Source: Gigaspora margarita
Lineage: Eukaryota > Glomeromycota > Glomeromycetes > Diversisporales > Gigasporaceae
Reading direction: 5' to 3'
DNA length: 64,000 nucleotides
Assembly (NCBI GenBank): GCA_009809945.1
Contig: WTPW01001074.1
Span: 70,726 to 134,725 of the forward strand
Shown: one piece after another, positions 1 through 12,356 of the stretch
Layout of the letters: every line of letters begins with the position of its first letter
Numbering within the stretch: the first letter of the stretch is position 1
Notes under the pieces: model-generated
Database searches by the model: none
What the model was told of the DNA's origin: nothing
The model's input: the letters and a program-made list of their open reading frames with translations, nothing else
Program-made: the position numbers and the translations under genes

Positions 1-420
1 CATTAGAGAACTCTTGATAATACCAACAGATGTTATATTGTTGTATTATTTACTTTTTGTGTTTAATCAATGACCGGTCAAAGAAATTAAATTTATTGAA
101 CTATAGAAATATATCTGAATTACTTAAGTACATTGTGGAGGTGTTGGCAATCAGCTAATTAAATAAAATACAACTAACAATGCCAAGGTCTAACTAAACC
201 AATCTCTAATACTCCAACAAGGTTTTTGATCCTTGAAGTAGTAAGCAGAAAGAGGCGTAGAAGATTTGGACTGGGTCTCGAGGTTCATTTAGGTCTTGTT
301 GCAGTGTGGTTAAACAAAGCTAAGTATATCTTCTATTTTTGTATATGTTTCTTCTTGGAGTAATTCTAATTCTACTCTACTTATATAAATCTGCTTTTAT
401 TAGGGTGCTTGGAGTGAAAG
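1..420. other. No gene seen
   Basis: AT-rich sequence with no supported coding frame, RNA gene or clear inverted repeat. Short G-rich patches occur around 250-330 but I cannot assign them. Confidence 0.4.
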
Positions 421-530
421 GATTGAATACAATCATTAATATTATTAATAATCAACACGTGATCTTGGGGTAAAAGAGTTGAATACGATCATTAATATTA
501 TTAACAATCAACATGTGATCATGGGCAAAA
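421..530. repeat. Two-copy tandem repeat, about 57 bp
   Basis: Two adjacent copies start near 421 and 478. Each carries TTGAATAC, ATCATTAATATTATTAA and CAAC(A)YGTGATC. The first copy contains CACGTG and the second CATGTG. They differ at a few bases, so the duplication is not recent. No coding role is visible. Confidence 0.75.
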
Positions 531-1658
531 TCAGATTGATGCAAGTGATTAATTGTTGGATAAAACAGGCAATCAAAGGGATTAATCGATGGATGGGTTT
601 ATATAAAAGGTGATAAATTTGATCTTTCTTTCTCTAACTGGGTTATAAACTAAACTGGGTTCAAAAGGCAGGTTACAAAGTTACAACTAATCAACATGAC
701 TTTTACTTGGAATAACAAATATTCTATGGGTACAGGGTAGGTTCAATAAGTGATTTTACTATAACAAATGGGGTTAAGAGACAACATAAACTTCTTAACA
801 CTTCTACTCATATTTCAAAGGTTATAAGTCAAATCTGAACTCTCCAAGAGTTAATCTTTTATTAAGATGAAAAGGAGGATTTTATAGAATTTTACAGAGG
901 GGTCACCAAAATTCTGGGTCAGAGGCGTCAGATATAGGTCAGTGTTTAGCTCTAGTAGTTAGCAGGTTCTATAGCAAAATTATCAGCTGGGCATTTTTTA
1001 ATTAATGAATGCATATGGGTGGATTTGACACATTTGTAAATTGTTTTAAATGTAATAAAATCATAATTAACAATATATTACAATCACAATAATCAAGATA
1101 ATCACATTAATAAACAAAATTATTATTATACAATCTCTATTTTGTTGTGGTTTTTGTTCAAAAACTTATATTCCAAGGGTTCTTTGAGAGTACACGAAAT
1201 AAAAAAACATAACAATAATAAATTACTTTATAACCAATATCCACTTTATATTCCTCTTTTTTCTGATTGTCATCAATTTTGTTCAGCTTTATAAATCTTG
1301 TAAGAAAACACTTAACTTCTCACCATTCTACTTAAGGGTTAAAATCAATAGAATTTCCTTGCTCTAAAAACATTTTCACATTTTATTGCAAAAATGAAGA
1401 AAACTTTAAATATATTCATTATTATAGAAAATATAATTGTACATTCAAAGGATTACAAGGCTACCAAAGAATTGTGAAGTTGTTTGATTTTAAAGAATAG
1501 GGAAGGGTAACTAATAAAACTGGGTTAGAAACTTATGTAGTTTTTAGTAAAGTAAATCCAATAGATTACTCAATTGAAGAAAAAAAGGTTGAATTTTGTT
1601 GGAACGAAAAGGGAAATACTTTTAAATATGGTGCTATTACTTTTATTTTTGAAATTAA
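531..1658. other. No gene seen
   Basis: AT-rich intergenic DNA. The only longer frame, on the minus strand near 1566-1757, overlaps the start of the MITE that follows and has no recognisable domain. Confidence 0.4.
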
Positions 1659-1660
1659 TA

Positions 1661-2001
1661 CAGTTAGACCTCCATAAATGCAACTTCTATAAATGCAATA
1701 CCTTCCTAAATGCTTGTTTTTGTCTTGTCTGTAAGAAATAATTAGTGCTAAATGCATATTCTATATTCTGTAAATGCACGTTCTTCTAAATAATTTTCTA
1801 TTCATGCTACCTCCCTAAATGCTTGTAGCCAATTAAATTTTAGTATTTAAGATAGGTTATACAGTTTTTAGTAAAAGTTACACAAACTTGATAATCAAAT
1901 CTTTAAAGCTGCAATTTAATTGGCTCTTCTTAAATGCAATACCTCTCTAAATACACGTTGTAGTCTTGTCTGTACACATTGCATTTATGGAGATTTGACT
2001 G
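1661..2001. mobile_element. Pogo/Tigger-like MITE with TA duplication
   Basis: A 341-bp element with inverted ends CAGTTAGACCTCCATAAATG on the left and the near complement CATTTATGGAGATTTGACTG on the right. It is flanked by TA at 1659-1660 and 2002-2003. The CAGT(T/C)(A/R)(G/A)ACCTC start and TA duplication are typical of the pogo branch of Tc1/mariner. The interior has repeated CTAAATGC words and no transposase. A decayed relative lies at 25293-25677. Confidence 0.7.
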
Positions 2002-2599
2002 TACTAAAACAGTCAAATTTGTTGATTAAATATTTATACATACTGAATGTAAGTATTTAATTACTTAATATAATTAATTTTTTTACTAGTATATGTAGAA
2101 GCTCAAGCTATTCATTATATGTAGCAAACTTTTTAATTAGAAAAATATATGGAGGCTTTGCAGTAGAAAGAGTGGATACAACCCAAAAGTGAAAAATTGA
2201 GTTAATATTAAATTCTGGTAAATTTCAATGTAACCAACATTTTTCAATTATAAATGAAAGTCAATTTGCATAATAAAAAATCAAGATATGTAATATAAAA
2301 GAAAGTTATGCAAGGTTGAAGCCAAGTGCATTACGAGATTACCCATTAATCACATGTTATCTTTAACTAATCAAAATTGTGAATTTTGATTAACCCGTAT
2401 CAGTCCGAAAATCAAAACAAATGATTAAATTCAATTATCTCAAAATTATATATATTGACATATCCGCCCTTTCTACTGCCAAGGCCCCATATATATATTT
2501 TCATTATAATATTTTAAATCATATTTATTAAAATTTAGAAACAATTTTTAATAAATATATGTAAATAATACATATTGCACATTTGATAGTATCATACCA

Positions 2600-4170
2600 T
2601 CTATTATAAATAAAGCTTATATTTGCAGTATAAAAATTTACTATCGATCTTTTAAATGTTATTAGTTGTCTAATTATTTATGTTTTCGTCACAACAATTC
2701 TCAACCTTATCTATCTCAGCAAATTTTTGATAATATTCAAAACCTTTAATTTATCATATTATTTAAGATGACCCATATTGCCAAACTTTGATATCTTATG
2801 CTTCTAGTTTTGCTGTTTTGTATAGTAAATATTAAATATTCTTTCTGCTTACAGGCTAAAATAACACAAATAATAATATGTATTTATGAGCTTAAATTGT
2901 GATAAATAGATCAATAAATGCAAACATTATAACAAAAATAAAATTAACATACTTTTTATTCTATTTATTTTATTTTATTTACTGCCAATTCCGAAATAGC
3001 AACAAATGGTAGTTTTTCCAATTCCTATGAAATTATCTGCCTCAGCAGACATTATATAAATGTAAATGCTTTATGCTAATTGATATCAACTCCAATTCCT
3101 AAATAATAACAATAACCAACTTGATACATTCCGTTAGAATTATAAATATCTGCTAATTTTTGATAATATATTATTGACTTGTTTTCATTCTTTCAACACC
3201 TATTCCATATTTGTAACAATAACCAAGACAATTTGTTCCTTCAGTATGCCCCATATTAGCAGATTTTATGAACTAAGCAAATGCTTTATATTCATTCTTT
3301 TCAACGTTAATTCTGTGTAAATAAAAATATCCTAATTCATATGTTTCATTAACAAATGGAAAGCTAGTAATTTAATAGTTGTAACTATTTAAGATAAATG
3401 CTTAAATAAAAAGCATATTTTTAAGGATGCTTACGATCTGGTTATTTAACAGATATATAGTTATTTAGAGTATAATTTGACAAAAACATCAATTTTAATA
3501 AACGTTATGCACATACCAAAACTTAATTGAGCAAAGTCTACTTAATTAGTTTATGCTGCATAAATAAAATTAGAAAATTTTTAATAGCACTATCTATCTC
3601 TGTAAATTTTTGTTAATAGGCAAGTATATTATTAGATAACAGTTCTCAAGGTAAAATATAATATTATTTATATTAAAGATTTTTGGGATTATTAATAATA
3701 TTTGAAGTTCTTTTATCTTTTTTACCCAATACTATCTTAATAATACCCATCTCAGAAAATTTTTGATAATCAGTGAATCCTTTATAATTGTTCTTTTTAT
3801 TAAATGTTCTATTAGCATTTGAATATCAGATTTTTGGTAACGTATGAATGCCTTCATTTTATTCTTTTTGATTCCAAATTCATTTAGATAATGGTATTTA
3901 TTTATTGTCAGAAATATTACAGAACTAGTGAAGGTCATCGATCCGCAAATAAAAACTAATTGAAGGCGAAAGATCATATGCAATGATATACGCTGACAAT
4001 GGTTACAGTCTACACCTATAGGAAAGTTGTTTAAGATTTTTGTAAAGGATGAATGCCTTATATTAATCCTTTTCAACATGTAAACAAACAATCAAAATTA
4101 CGTATTCCATTAGTATGAATTTTTGATAATTCTTACTAAGTAAAGGCAAGTAAAATAAATTAATAAGAAG
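2600..4170 (-). pseudogene. Decayed Sel1-like repeat protein gene
   Basis: Reading the minus strand in several frames gives many partial Sel1-like repeats, the 36-44 residue helix-turn-helix units that act as protein-binding scaffolds. The clearest is around 3040-3420, with SANMGHTEGTNCLGYCYKYG followed by IGVE, and then the pieces MYQVGYCYYLGIGVDIN and HKAF. Other units read GFEYYQKFAEI (about 2720-2750), AYxQKFTEI (about 3590-3630) and AFTDYQKFSEMG (about 3735-3780). Stops and frame changes separate the units, so no protein longer than about 120 residues survives. Sel1 proteins, often fused to kinases, are greatly expanded in Rhizophagus. No kinase domain is visible here. Exact limits are uncertain. 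Confidence 0.7.
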
Positions 4171-4253
4171 TATTGTATAATAATAAATATTTGAGTTTAA
4201 GTAGTTTATTTAAATATATCAGATAATAAATACTTTTGAACTTACCATTACTA

Positions 4254-4911
4254 TTTAATTGATAATCCACCTGTCAAACGGAGAGTGACGAAATGTGGTA
4301 TGCTTCCATCTCAAATTTTTTTTCTTATTAAGTTAATGACATATGTCCACTAATTGAAAGTTGTATAGCTCATTGAGACACATCTAATGGTGGTTAGATC
4401 ATCCAAATCGGCCTAGTGGATGGCGAGATACCATCGAAAAATGATTGGCTGACTATATAAAATCTCTAATTAAACAAACACTGTTTACATAGAGATTTTA
4501 TATAGTCAGCCAATAGTTTTTCGACAATATCTTGCTATCTACTAGGCCAATTTGGATGATCTAACCACCGTTAGATGCGTCTCAATGAGCTCTACAACTT
4601 TTAATTAGTGGACATATATCATTAACTTAGTAATAAAAAACTTTTAGATTTAGTATGCTACATTTCTCCTATAGTAATTTTCATATGTAATCTCCGTCAC
4701 AGGATTTTATATAGCTGGCCAATCATTTTTCTATGATATCTCACTATCCACTAGGCCAATTTGGATGATCTAACTACTGTTAGATGCATCTTAACAAGCT
4801 CTACAACTTTCAATTAGTGGGCATATATCGTTAACTTAATAAAAAAAAATTTTAGATGGAAGCATGCCATATTTCGTCACTTTTCAGTTGACAGGCAGAT
4901 TAGCAATTAAA
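4254..4911. mobile_element. Hairpin MITE, family A
   Basis: The ends TTTAATTG and CAATTAAA are inverted and flanked by TA. About 55 bp of inverted similarity follows on each side, through GTGACGAAATGTGGTATGC on the left and its near complement on the right. Inside, a second long palindrome centres near 4475 and carries the motif TTTGGATGATCTAAC. Related copies are at 40746-41265 and inside 55690-56040. No coding capacity is seen; this is a typical foldback MITE that has partly duplicated one arm. Confidence 0.7.
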
Positions 4912-5732
4912 TAAACATGTATAAAATCAAATAAGCAAAAGTAAATCTTTGTAAACTTGAATGAATAAATTAATACTTACTGATAATGTAGACTAAAGCA
5001 TATAAGTTATTAAGCATATATTTAGAAAGTCATAAAATCAGTTAGAATAATTTGGATTTGTTGATATATCATTTGAATTCGATATATACAGTCTGAATAA
5101 TATAACCTTGATATAAAAGTAGCAATCTTTACTACAAGATTCTAATTTTTTTTGGTAAATCTGCATTGCTAAGAATCACATGTCTGTTACCACTAGAGAC
5201 TTTAAATTGATATTCTTTGATACAATCAATATTCCATCTAAACTTCTGAATTGTTGTATTGGCTGCAACCTGCAGATATCAAAAATTGCAATAAACAGTT
5301 CTTGTTTAATAGTTTCAAGCTTTTATTATTTTTGCTTTGATATCTGTTATAATCTAAATACATACAGTATTGCTAATACATAATTTTAGTTAATAGAATT
5401 TTCTTTTGTTTATAACAAACTAGAGTTCGGTTGATTTGAAAATACAATTATCTATTTTTGTATACACATATATCATACACGATAGGTAAATTCTTTTGTC
5501 CACTACCCATTGTGGTTCTTCCAAAAAATAATCGAACCTTAATAAAAAAAAAGTTAAACAATATAAAATTAAAATTTAAGTTAAAAACCTTACTTGATCA
5601 GAATTCTTTTGTTTCAAACTGGACGTAGTAAAAAAACAATATAAAATTAAAATTCAAGTTAAAAACCTTATTTAATCATGATTCTTTCATTCCAAACTGG
5701 ACATAGTAAAAAAACACAAAAATAATTTTTTT
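4912..5732. other. Gene-poor; possible exon relics
   Basis: A short open frame on each strand around 5170-5390 shows no recognised domain. A 64-bp direct repeat (GTTAAAAACCTTA...AAACTGGA) recurs at about 5580-5625 and 5658-5705. I cannot support a gene. Confidence 0.35.
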
Positions 5733-5970
5733 TTAAACTATACATAAATTGCAAAATGTAACATGCAAAAATATGCATGTATGGACTGACATCTGACTGG
5801 TTATAAAGTCCCAGTTGTTTGATTTTTCCATCATGAGTTTTTTGAGTAGGTTAGCAAAAGTCTTTGATCCAATCTCGTGCATGTGTTTCAAAGAGTTAAT
5901 TGTATTATTAGATGGATCTTTTTCTTGCATTATATAATAAAGATTTAAAAATGTTTTCTATAACTGCTCT

Positions 5971-6814
5971 ATGAACTGGTTCAATAAACATGTTCAAAGC
6001 TACAAATAAAGAAGAAAGCATATAATCGCAAAGATAAAAATACTTATATCTTATGATTTACTGGGCCAAATTTAATGTTTTAACCACTATTTTAATTGCA
6101 TGATACTCCTCTACAACCTTTATTAGAAGTTGAAAAAGGGTTACTTAGTAAAGAAAAATTTTTTAGTTGAAAACTCCAAATTCAAAAATTTTACTATCAT
6201 AATAAAATTTTTGAATGCCAACTAAAAAATTTTTCTTTACTAAGTAAACCTTTTTCAACCTTTAATAAAGATTGTAGAAGAATATCTTGCAATCAAAATG
6301 TGGTTAAAATGTTAAAATTAGCCCAGTAGATCATGAGATATAAGTATTTTTATATTCACGATTATATGCTTTCTTCTTCTTTCTTCTTTATTTATAATAA
6401 ATATAAAGAAGAAAGCATATAATCGTGAAGATAAAAATACTTATATCTCATGATCTACTGGATCGATTTTAACATTTTAACCACTATTTTGATTGCAAGA
6501 TACTCCTCTACAATCTTTATTAGAAGTTGAAAAAGGTTTACTTAGTAAAGAAAAAATTTTAGTTGGTATTCAAAAATTTTATTATGATAGTAAAATTTTT
6601 GAATTTGGAGTTTTCTACTAAAAAATTTTTCTTTACTAAGTAAACCTTTTTTCAACTTCTAATAAAAGTTGTAAAGGAGTATCTTGCAATTAAAATAGTG
6701 GTTAAAATGTTAAATTTGGCCTAGTAGATCATGTGATATAAGTATTTTTATCTTTGTGATTATATGCTTTCTTCTTTATTTGTAGCTTTGAACATGTTCA
6801 TTGAACTGGTTCAT
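5971..6814. mobile_element. 844-bp double-hairpin foldback element
   Basis: The ends ATGAACTGGTTCAAT and ATTGAACTGGTTCAT are inverted, and the complementarity runs inward through CATGTTCAAAGC and AGAAGAAAGCATATAATCG. The element consists of two hairpins in tandem, centred near 6195 and 6590, so it is palindromic as a whole and within each half. It interrupts the pseudogene around it. A related single hairpin lies at about 56500-56860. There is no coding sequence. Confidence 0.8.
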
Positions 6815-7190
6815 AGGAACACTGCTGCTCAATATCTTTTCCTCATTGTCTGGCAATAAAAGAAGCAACTAAAAATTTATCTAAAATTACCTTCTTTGCT
6901 GGGCCAATTAATAGCATCCATTTAAATTTTGTTCCAGGTGTCTCAGGATCATAAAATTGAAAATTTACACCAATTAATTTCATTGACAATTCAATATGTT
7001 GCTAGATAGATATATCAGCAGAATTTGGTAGGCAATTAAAATATGGATCATTTATAAGTTCGTAAAAAAATATTCTAATAAAATATCACTAATTCGTAAC
7101 ATTAAATACAAATCATCAGAAATAAAATGATTCAATAGATACAAGATAAAAGGTTTGGATATTTACATCCTATTATTAAAATTAAAGTTA

Positions 7191-7821
7191 TAGTCCAGTG
7201 TAAAAAGATTTGTACCTCAAACAGCTCTGATTCAAATATATTTGGTACAAATTAATTTTGGATTTTTTTAATTTAATATAATCATTAGGTTATCAGATTA
7301 ATAAAAATAAAATTTTTTTGATAATTTTATTGATTCAATAAAAATTTTATTCATAGTAGCTTTTTTTAATAATTTTTACTATATAATTTAATATAGTAAT
7401 TTTTATAATTTTAATATATGCATATATAGTAAAAAAAATCAAATCATCTTGCTTAAAAGCTTAATTTCTTCACAACTAGTGATTCAATTTTGCTCAAATT
7501 TTAACCATATCTTTATCATATTTACATTAATGCACTTGCATAGTACAAACTCATACAACTGCATATTGGTTGCGAAATTATTTAAAATATCTTTTTTTTA
7601 AAAAAAATATCTTTTTTTTTTTGAATACAGCAAATTGTACATGCTTAATTATTAAAATAAAACAATGTTATAACAATAAAAATAATATAATAAGTTAGAT
7701 TAAAACCTATTTTATTTGATATTAAAAAATTTTTAATAATTAATCAAAAATATAAAAACTTTTACATAGAGTTGAAATTACAAAATTTTTTGAGGTACAA
7801 ATCTTTCTGCACCAGACCATA
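7191..7821. mobile_element. TIR element, about 630 bp
   Basis: The left end TAGTCCAGTGTAAAAAGATT and its continuation TGTACCTCAAA are matched by TTTGAGGTACAAATCTTTCT plus GCACCAGACCATA on the right, an imperfect inverted repeat of about 32 bp. The interior is extremely AT-rich with no gene. I could not settle a target-site duplication. It lies within the minus-strand pseudogene. Confidence 0.65.
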
Positions 7822-8088
7822 TTTATTAATACTAAAATAACTAATCATTGTTTAATTTAAAAAAAAAACATACCTTTGGTATTGACTGAATTAGCCCAAG
7901 TTTGATTTATATCCCATCATGTATTTTCATCACAATTGCAATAAAGACAAAAAAATTAGAAGTTGGTACATTAATACCCATAAGCAATGCAGCGAACTTC
8001 CAATCACTTGAAAACCAAAATTCTACAGACCATTTATTACCATTTAAATCATAAAACCCATTTTGTAATAAATCGGCTAATTCTTCAG

Positions 8089-8746
8089 TAAGGGGAGGGC
8101 CATTTATCAGCTGATTAGGGTTTCACTAAGTAGCTGACCCCCCACCCCCCACCTGATAATTTTTCAAGAATTTGATTGGTTAAAATTTTACCCCTCTTTT
8201 GATCAAAAAACACAAAAACTTATTTGACCTGAAAATAAGCTACTCACGATCGATGAAAGTTGCCACATAGTAAAGTCCAAATGTTACTGAGTAAATCGAT
8301 AAAGATCGCTTAAGTAAACTTGTTTGGAAGATCGAATTGCATATACTCTGAAATTTCATCCAAATTGGAGAAATTTTTATTATTTGACTTTTAATTTTTA
8401 TGTTCAACGCAAAAAATTAGAATCTTTTAAAAAAAATGTTCGACGAACGTAAAAATTAAAGTTAAATAATAAAAATTTCTCTAATTTGGATAAAAATTTT
8501 AGAGTATATGCATTTTGATCTTCCAAGCAAGTTTACTTAAGCAGATTATATCGATTTAGATAGTAAGATTTGGACTTTACTATGTAGTAACTACTTGCAA
8601 TCATTGTATATAATCTGACCTGGATCAGACTCAACCAAGCTAAGACCCTATTATATATATTATATATATTATATTATATATAGGACCTGATAATTGCTCT
8701 ACCCCCCCACCCCCTAAAAAATCAGCTGATAAATGGCACTCCCCTA
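8089..8746. mobile_element. TA-flanked MITE, family B outer variant
   Basis: Inverted ends AGGGGAGGGCCATTTATCAG and CTGATAAATGGCACTCCCCT are flanked by TA. C-rich runs (CCCCCCACCCCCC) lie just inside both ends. The body is a long palindrome with TTTAATTTTTATGTTCAACG and CTTAAGTAAACTTGTTTGGA, shared with the AAAATAAGC-ended MITEs at 27760-28281, 57617-58163 and 58175-58724. It splits the minus-strand pseudogene. Confidence 0.75.
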
Positions 8747-10199
8747 AATAAACTAAAAGCTGTTGCAAGTAGCTCCCATTTTTCAGTTCAATATAAAGAC
8801 AAATACTATAATTAATTTAATTAATTAATATTATTAATTGTATTTAAATAAAAATAATACAATATATATATTGATTAAATTAATATACCTGTGCTAATTT
8901 TTCAGAAGTAAGACTAATTCTTTTTCATTAAGGATACATATAGTAATTAATACATGATTTTGTTGATGTCCTACTTGACAACTATTCCCTCCAAGTTTCA
9001 ACTTAATTGTATCATTAGGAGCTAAAATTTGTGGCTCAGAAGATACCAAATAAGGTACTAAAATATTTAAAATTGATTTGATTGTTCGATAGACACCATC
9101 TTCAATACTTTCTATAGTAAATAAATTAATTGGAACTTTTTGGCTCATAAGATTATCAATTTTTATTTGTTGTTGGCTTATTAAATGTTTGCGATCAATC
9201 TCAGGTATTACTGCAGTTAATCGTCATGAATTATCTCTAGAAATTAATGAATAATCACAAGTGTAAACAATCGAGTCAAGATACTTGTTTGATATAGAAT
9301 TTTTAGCTGATTGTTAAAAATTTAATTCAATTATATCATCATTATGTCAAAGATTAACCTTTTCTATATTTAAAGAAGTTGCATTATGTTCTAAAAATAA
9401 TGATTTGTATTTTTTTAATATCAATTGCAAGTAATTTAATTCATTGATTAAATTGTGATGGTGATAATTCTTTTAAGGGTTTCTGTTAATTCATTAATAA
9501 AGAATTGTTAGAATTCTTTAATTGATCCCATTTTTTTTTCTAAACAGTCTAAGTCAAACCCAAATAAAGCTACTCCTGAAATATTACTGTTACATTTTTC
9601 TTTTTCTAACTTCTATAAAATAATTTAAATAATATTATTATTTAACAATATAATAATAATTATATAAATATAATACTTACTTGTAAAAATTTGTTGTTAA
9701 CATTGCTTGCTGATTTATAACTTGTAACTTTTTTTTTTTATAATCATTCCAGCTTATTTCAAATTTTAGTAAACCATTGCTTTGATATTGAGTTTTACAT
9801 TTAATCAGCTTTTCAAATATTGTTAATTAAACTGAATAAGTATCTGGTATTTGATAATTGTACCATTAATTGAATTGCATTGTGTTTTTGAACAACTAGT
9901 GGATAAAAACCAAGTGATAAAATCTTATAAACATAGTAGTATTTTCATTGACCCTTTACACTTATAACATAAATAGTAGGGTAATTATCTTCAACCAAAG
10001 TTTGTGACTTTTTAGAAGTTTCACTTTGATTAGCAAAACTATTCAACAGTGGTTTATAAGATTTATTTGGTTTATAAGATTTATTCTTTTGAACTAAAAA
10101 GTTCTGTGGTGTAAGAGGTGTAAGAATGACATATTTGTCAATATTGGTATTATTGTTATCTATAGTAATACTATTGTTACTTATATTTCTATATTAAAC

Positions 10200-11560
10200 C
10201 AAATATATAATACAAAAAAATATATAGCTTAAAAGTTTTTCCTTTTTAGATCGGGGTGCAACTGTGGTGCAATTTCAAAAATAGGAAATAAAATATTAGT
10301 AAAAATGTAAAAACAAGCAATTTAATTGGCTAAATTAATAGATAATTACAGATCATCACAGATTGTCACATTAGTAAAATGCTTTCAATCCGCCCATATG
10401 TGGATATGATTTGTTAGTAAAATTTTTTATGATCTTGGAGGCAAAATTAATCAATTCCGATCCAACCGACCATGATTCCGATGCACTCCGAAGTATTCCA
10501 ACCGGAATTTTGGGGACGCCCCCTGTATGAGTTGGTATTATATACTTTTTCCCCACTTAATAAATACATGATTTTTAGACTAAATACTTTATCTCTATTG
10601 AATTTCGCTTCTCTCTTACGATGAATTCACTATGACTTCATTTCTTTGAGCTGAAAGGTAGAGACAGCTTTTCCCAAGCCTTGAGGCATAAGTGTCACAA
10701 GAAGCCTCTTATCCTTGGTACTATAATTCACCGTGTGCCAGTACCATATCACTAGCGAAACCCAAAGCTAGGCTAAGTACATTGTTTACAAAAGGGACAG
10801 CAAACTAGTTTCAACTACAGGGGCGAAGTTACATATGAAGAATCTATTGTTTACGAAAAGGGAATAAACAAACATTAGCAGCGAAATGCCAAGGGCATAA
10901 ACTGGATTGTGGCCCTGGAATACGCTGTTACCCTCCAAAAATACTGTCACACTATTTGGAGCTATGCTGATTTCTCGTACCATGGCGTGATTTTAGGAGA
11001 AATCATATGATCATACGATATACTTGGTAGGAGAATTACCCTAAAGTAAACAAAAGAAAAAAAGGCTTGAGGCGCAGCCCATCACAACATATGCACATAA
11101 TATTGAAATCTAAAGTCACAAGTTTCAATCACCCAATCATATCCTCTGATTTGCACACACCACTTAACTCTCCAATAACCATACAATTCGTACTTTGTAC
11201 TATGTTCCTGGTAGGCATATTTTATTCACATGGCTTCTTTGTAATTTTGCCTGATACGCAACTTTTCAGTTTATTTATTTTGTAATTATTACAAGATAAG
11301 TCATATATATTAGATTATCGATGTCACATTTTATTGCAACAATAAGTTGCAACCATTATGGCGTAATAAAAAGGCTGCATTTCATATTTGCAGCAAGCAA
11401 TACTACTTCTTTGCAACATGCTATGCTTAATAGCCACATGCAAATATTTCATTCCCCAACATGGTTTAGGTACATTCTTTATATAAGCCACATACTGTGC
11501 TTTATAGACACATACCATTATTTTCATTCACCAACATGGTTCAGTCTTTTCCAAAGCTTT
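10200..11560. other. Intergenic region 5' of the LysM gene
   Basis: Base composition is more even than elsewhere in the window. It contains a direct repeat of TTTCATTCMCCAACATGGTT (about 11447 and 11522) and several short frames on both strands without recognisable domains. No RNA gene is supported. Confidence 0.35.
10786..10983 (-). CDS. Possible small membrane protein exon
   Basis: A 65-residue minus-strand frame with less biased codon use than its surroundings. A hydrophobic run near residues 29-50 (ALGISLLMFVYSLF) could be one membrane segment. There is no recognised family, no clear splice partner and no conservation evidence. It may be a chance frame. Confidence 0.2.
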   Translation of the reverse strand: MVREISIAPNSVTVFLEGNSVFQGHNPVYALGISLLMFVYSLFVNNRFFICNFAPVVETSLLSLL

Positions 11561-11582
11561 GGTTAATTTAAACTTTGCTGAG

Positions 11583-11760
11583 AACTTTGACCTTCACCAG
11601 GAGTTCGCCAGGGGTTTCGACTTTCGCCTTTGCCAGGAGTTTCACCTTCTTTTGCCAGGGTTTCGCCTTTCGCCAGAGTTTCACCACTTTCGTCTTTCGC
11701 CGGGTTTAGGTTTCGCCTTTCGTCATTTGTACAAATCAGTTTCGCCTAACAACTGTAGGC
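11583..11760. repeat. Degenerate TTTCGCC(A)GG minisatellite
   Basis: About ten imperfect copies of a 12-24 bp unit built from GGTTTCGCCTTTCGCCAG words, with lost or gained bases. One more copy, TTTCACCAGGAGTTTCATT, is found near 12208, closer to the LysM gene. It could be a simple expansion with no function, but the GC-rich words stand out strongly from the AT-rich background. Confidence 0.7.
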
Positions 11761-12266
11761 GAATCATATAAAATTTGGTATTTCTCTTTGGCTAGTCTTT
11801 CAAGAGTTATCTATTTTTCAGTGCTAACTGCCATTTTGTCATAAGCGTTACCTCAATGGCAAAAGTTTGCAGCTAATTGCACAGCTATTAAAATCGAATG
11901 ATTTTGGTAGGGCTTATATTTTCAAATTGAGACCAAAATTTCAGTAGCATCCACAACAATATATTAAAAGAAAATAAGACCTCAGGCTTTGGATTTTTAT
12001 GGCTATATTAATTTAATAACAAATTAAAAAGCCTGAGTCCAAGTTTCTTTTAATGCAAACAAAAGCTATCTATATGTTTTATTATTTCTTTAAATCAGTC
12101 GCATGTTATGGCTGATGCAAAATGCTATTGCCTTTGTATTTAATGCTATGCTTAACTACACAAAATACTTCACGTTTACAATATAACACAGTCCTTTGAA
12201 GATTAGACTTTCACCAGGAGTTTCATTAAAACAGGCTCATTCACTAAGCATTAGAGATTCTTATAT

Positions 12267-12277
12267 GCATAAATACG
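12267..12277 (+). promoter_or_regulatory. Possible TATA-like element of the LysM gene
   Basis: GCATAAATACG lies about 80-90 bp before the start codon, followed by a C/A-rich stretch and an A-rich leader. It is a weak match to a TATA box and no transcription start is known. Confidence 0.25.
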
Positions 12278-12356
12278 CTCTTGATCCCACACAATTCAAG
12301 AAAGTTTCTTCAAAAAAAATATATCTATATAAAATAAAAATCAACAAAAAATCAAA

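Larger units (their letters stand above)
5733..10195 (-). pseudogene. Large minus-strand pseudogene, split by three insertions
   Basis: Minus-strand frames in order form one decayed protein of perhaps 700-900 residues. From the N-terminal side: 10195 to about 9810 (Ser/Lys-rich, then VSVKGQ-stop-KYYYVYKILS); about 9800-9681; a likely GT-AG intron at 9613-9680; a coiled-coil piece near 9600-9450 (FGFDLDCLEKKMGSIKEF); 9290-8894 (RLTAVIPEIDRKHL, IKLKLGGNSCQVGHQQNHVL); then about 8070-7900 (WSVEFWFSSDWKFAALLMGI), 7050-6830 (FQFYDPETPGTKFKWMLLIG) and 5930-5733 (LKHMHEIGSKTFANLL). The order matches an unnamed repetitive protein family I have seen in AMF and cnidarian genomes; its function is unknown and a transposon origin is possible. 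One in-frame TGA near 9228 replaces an expected Trp. Inverted-repeat elements interrupt it at 5971-6814, 7191-7821 and 8089-8746. Confidence 0.6.
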
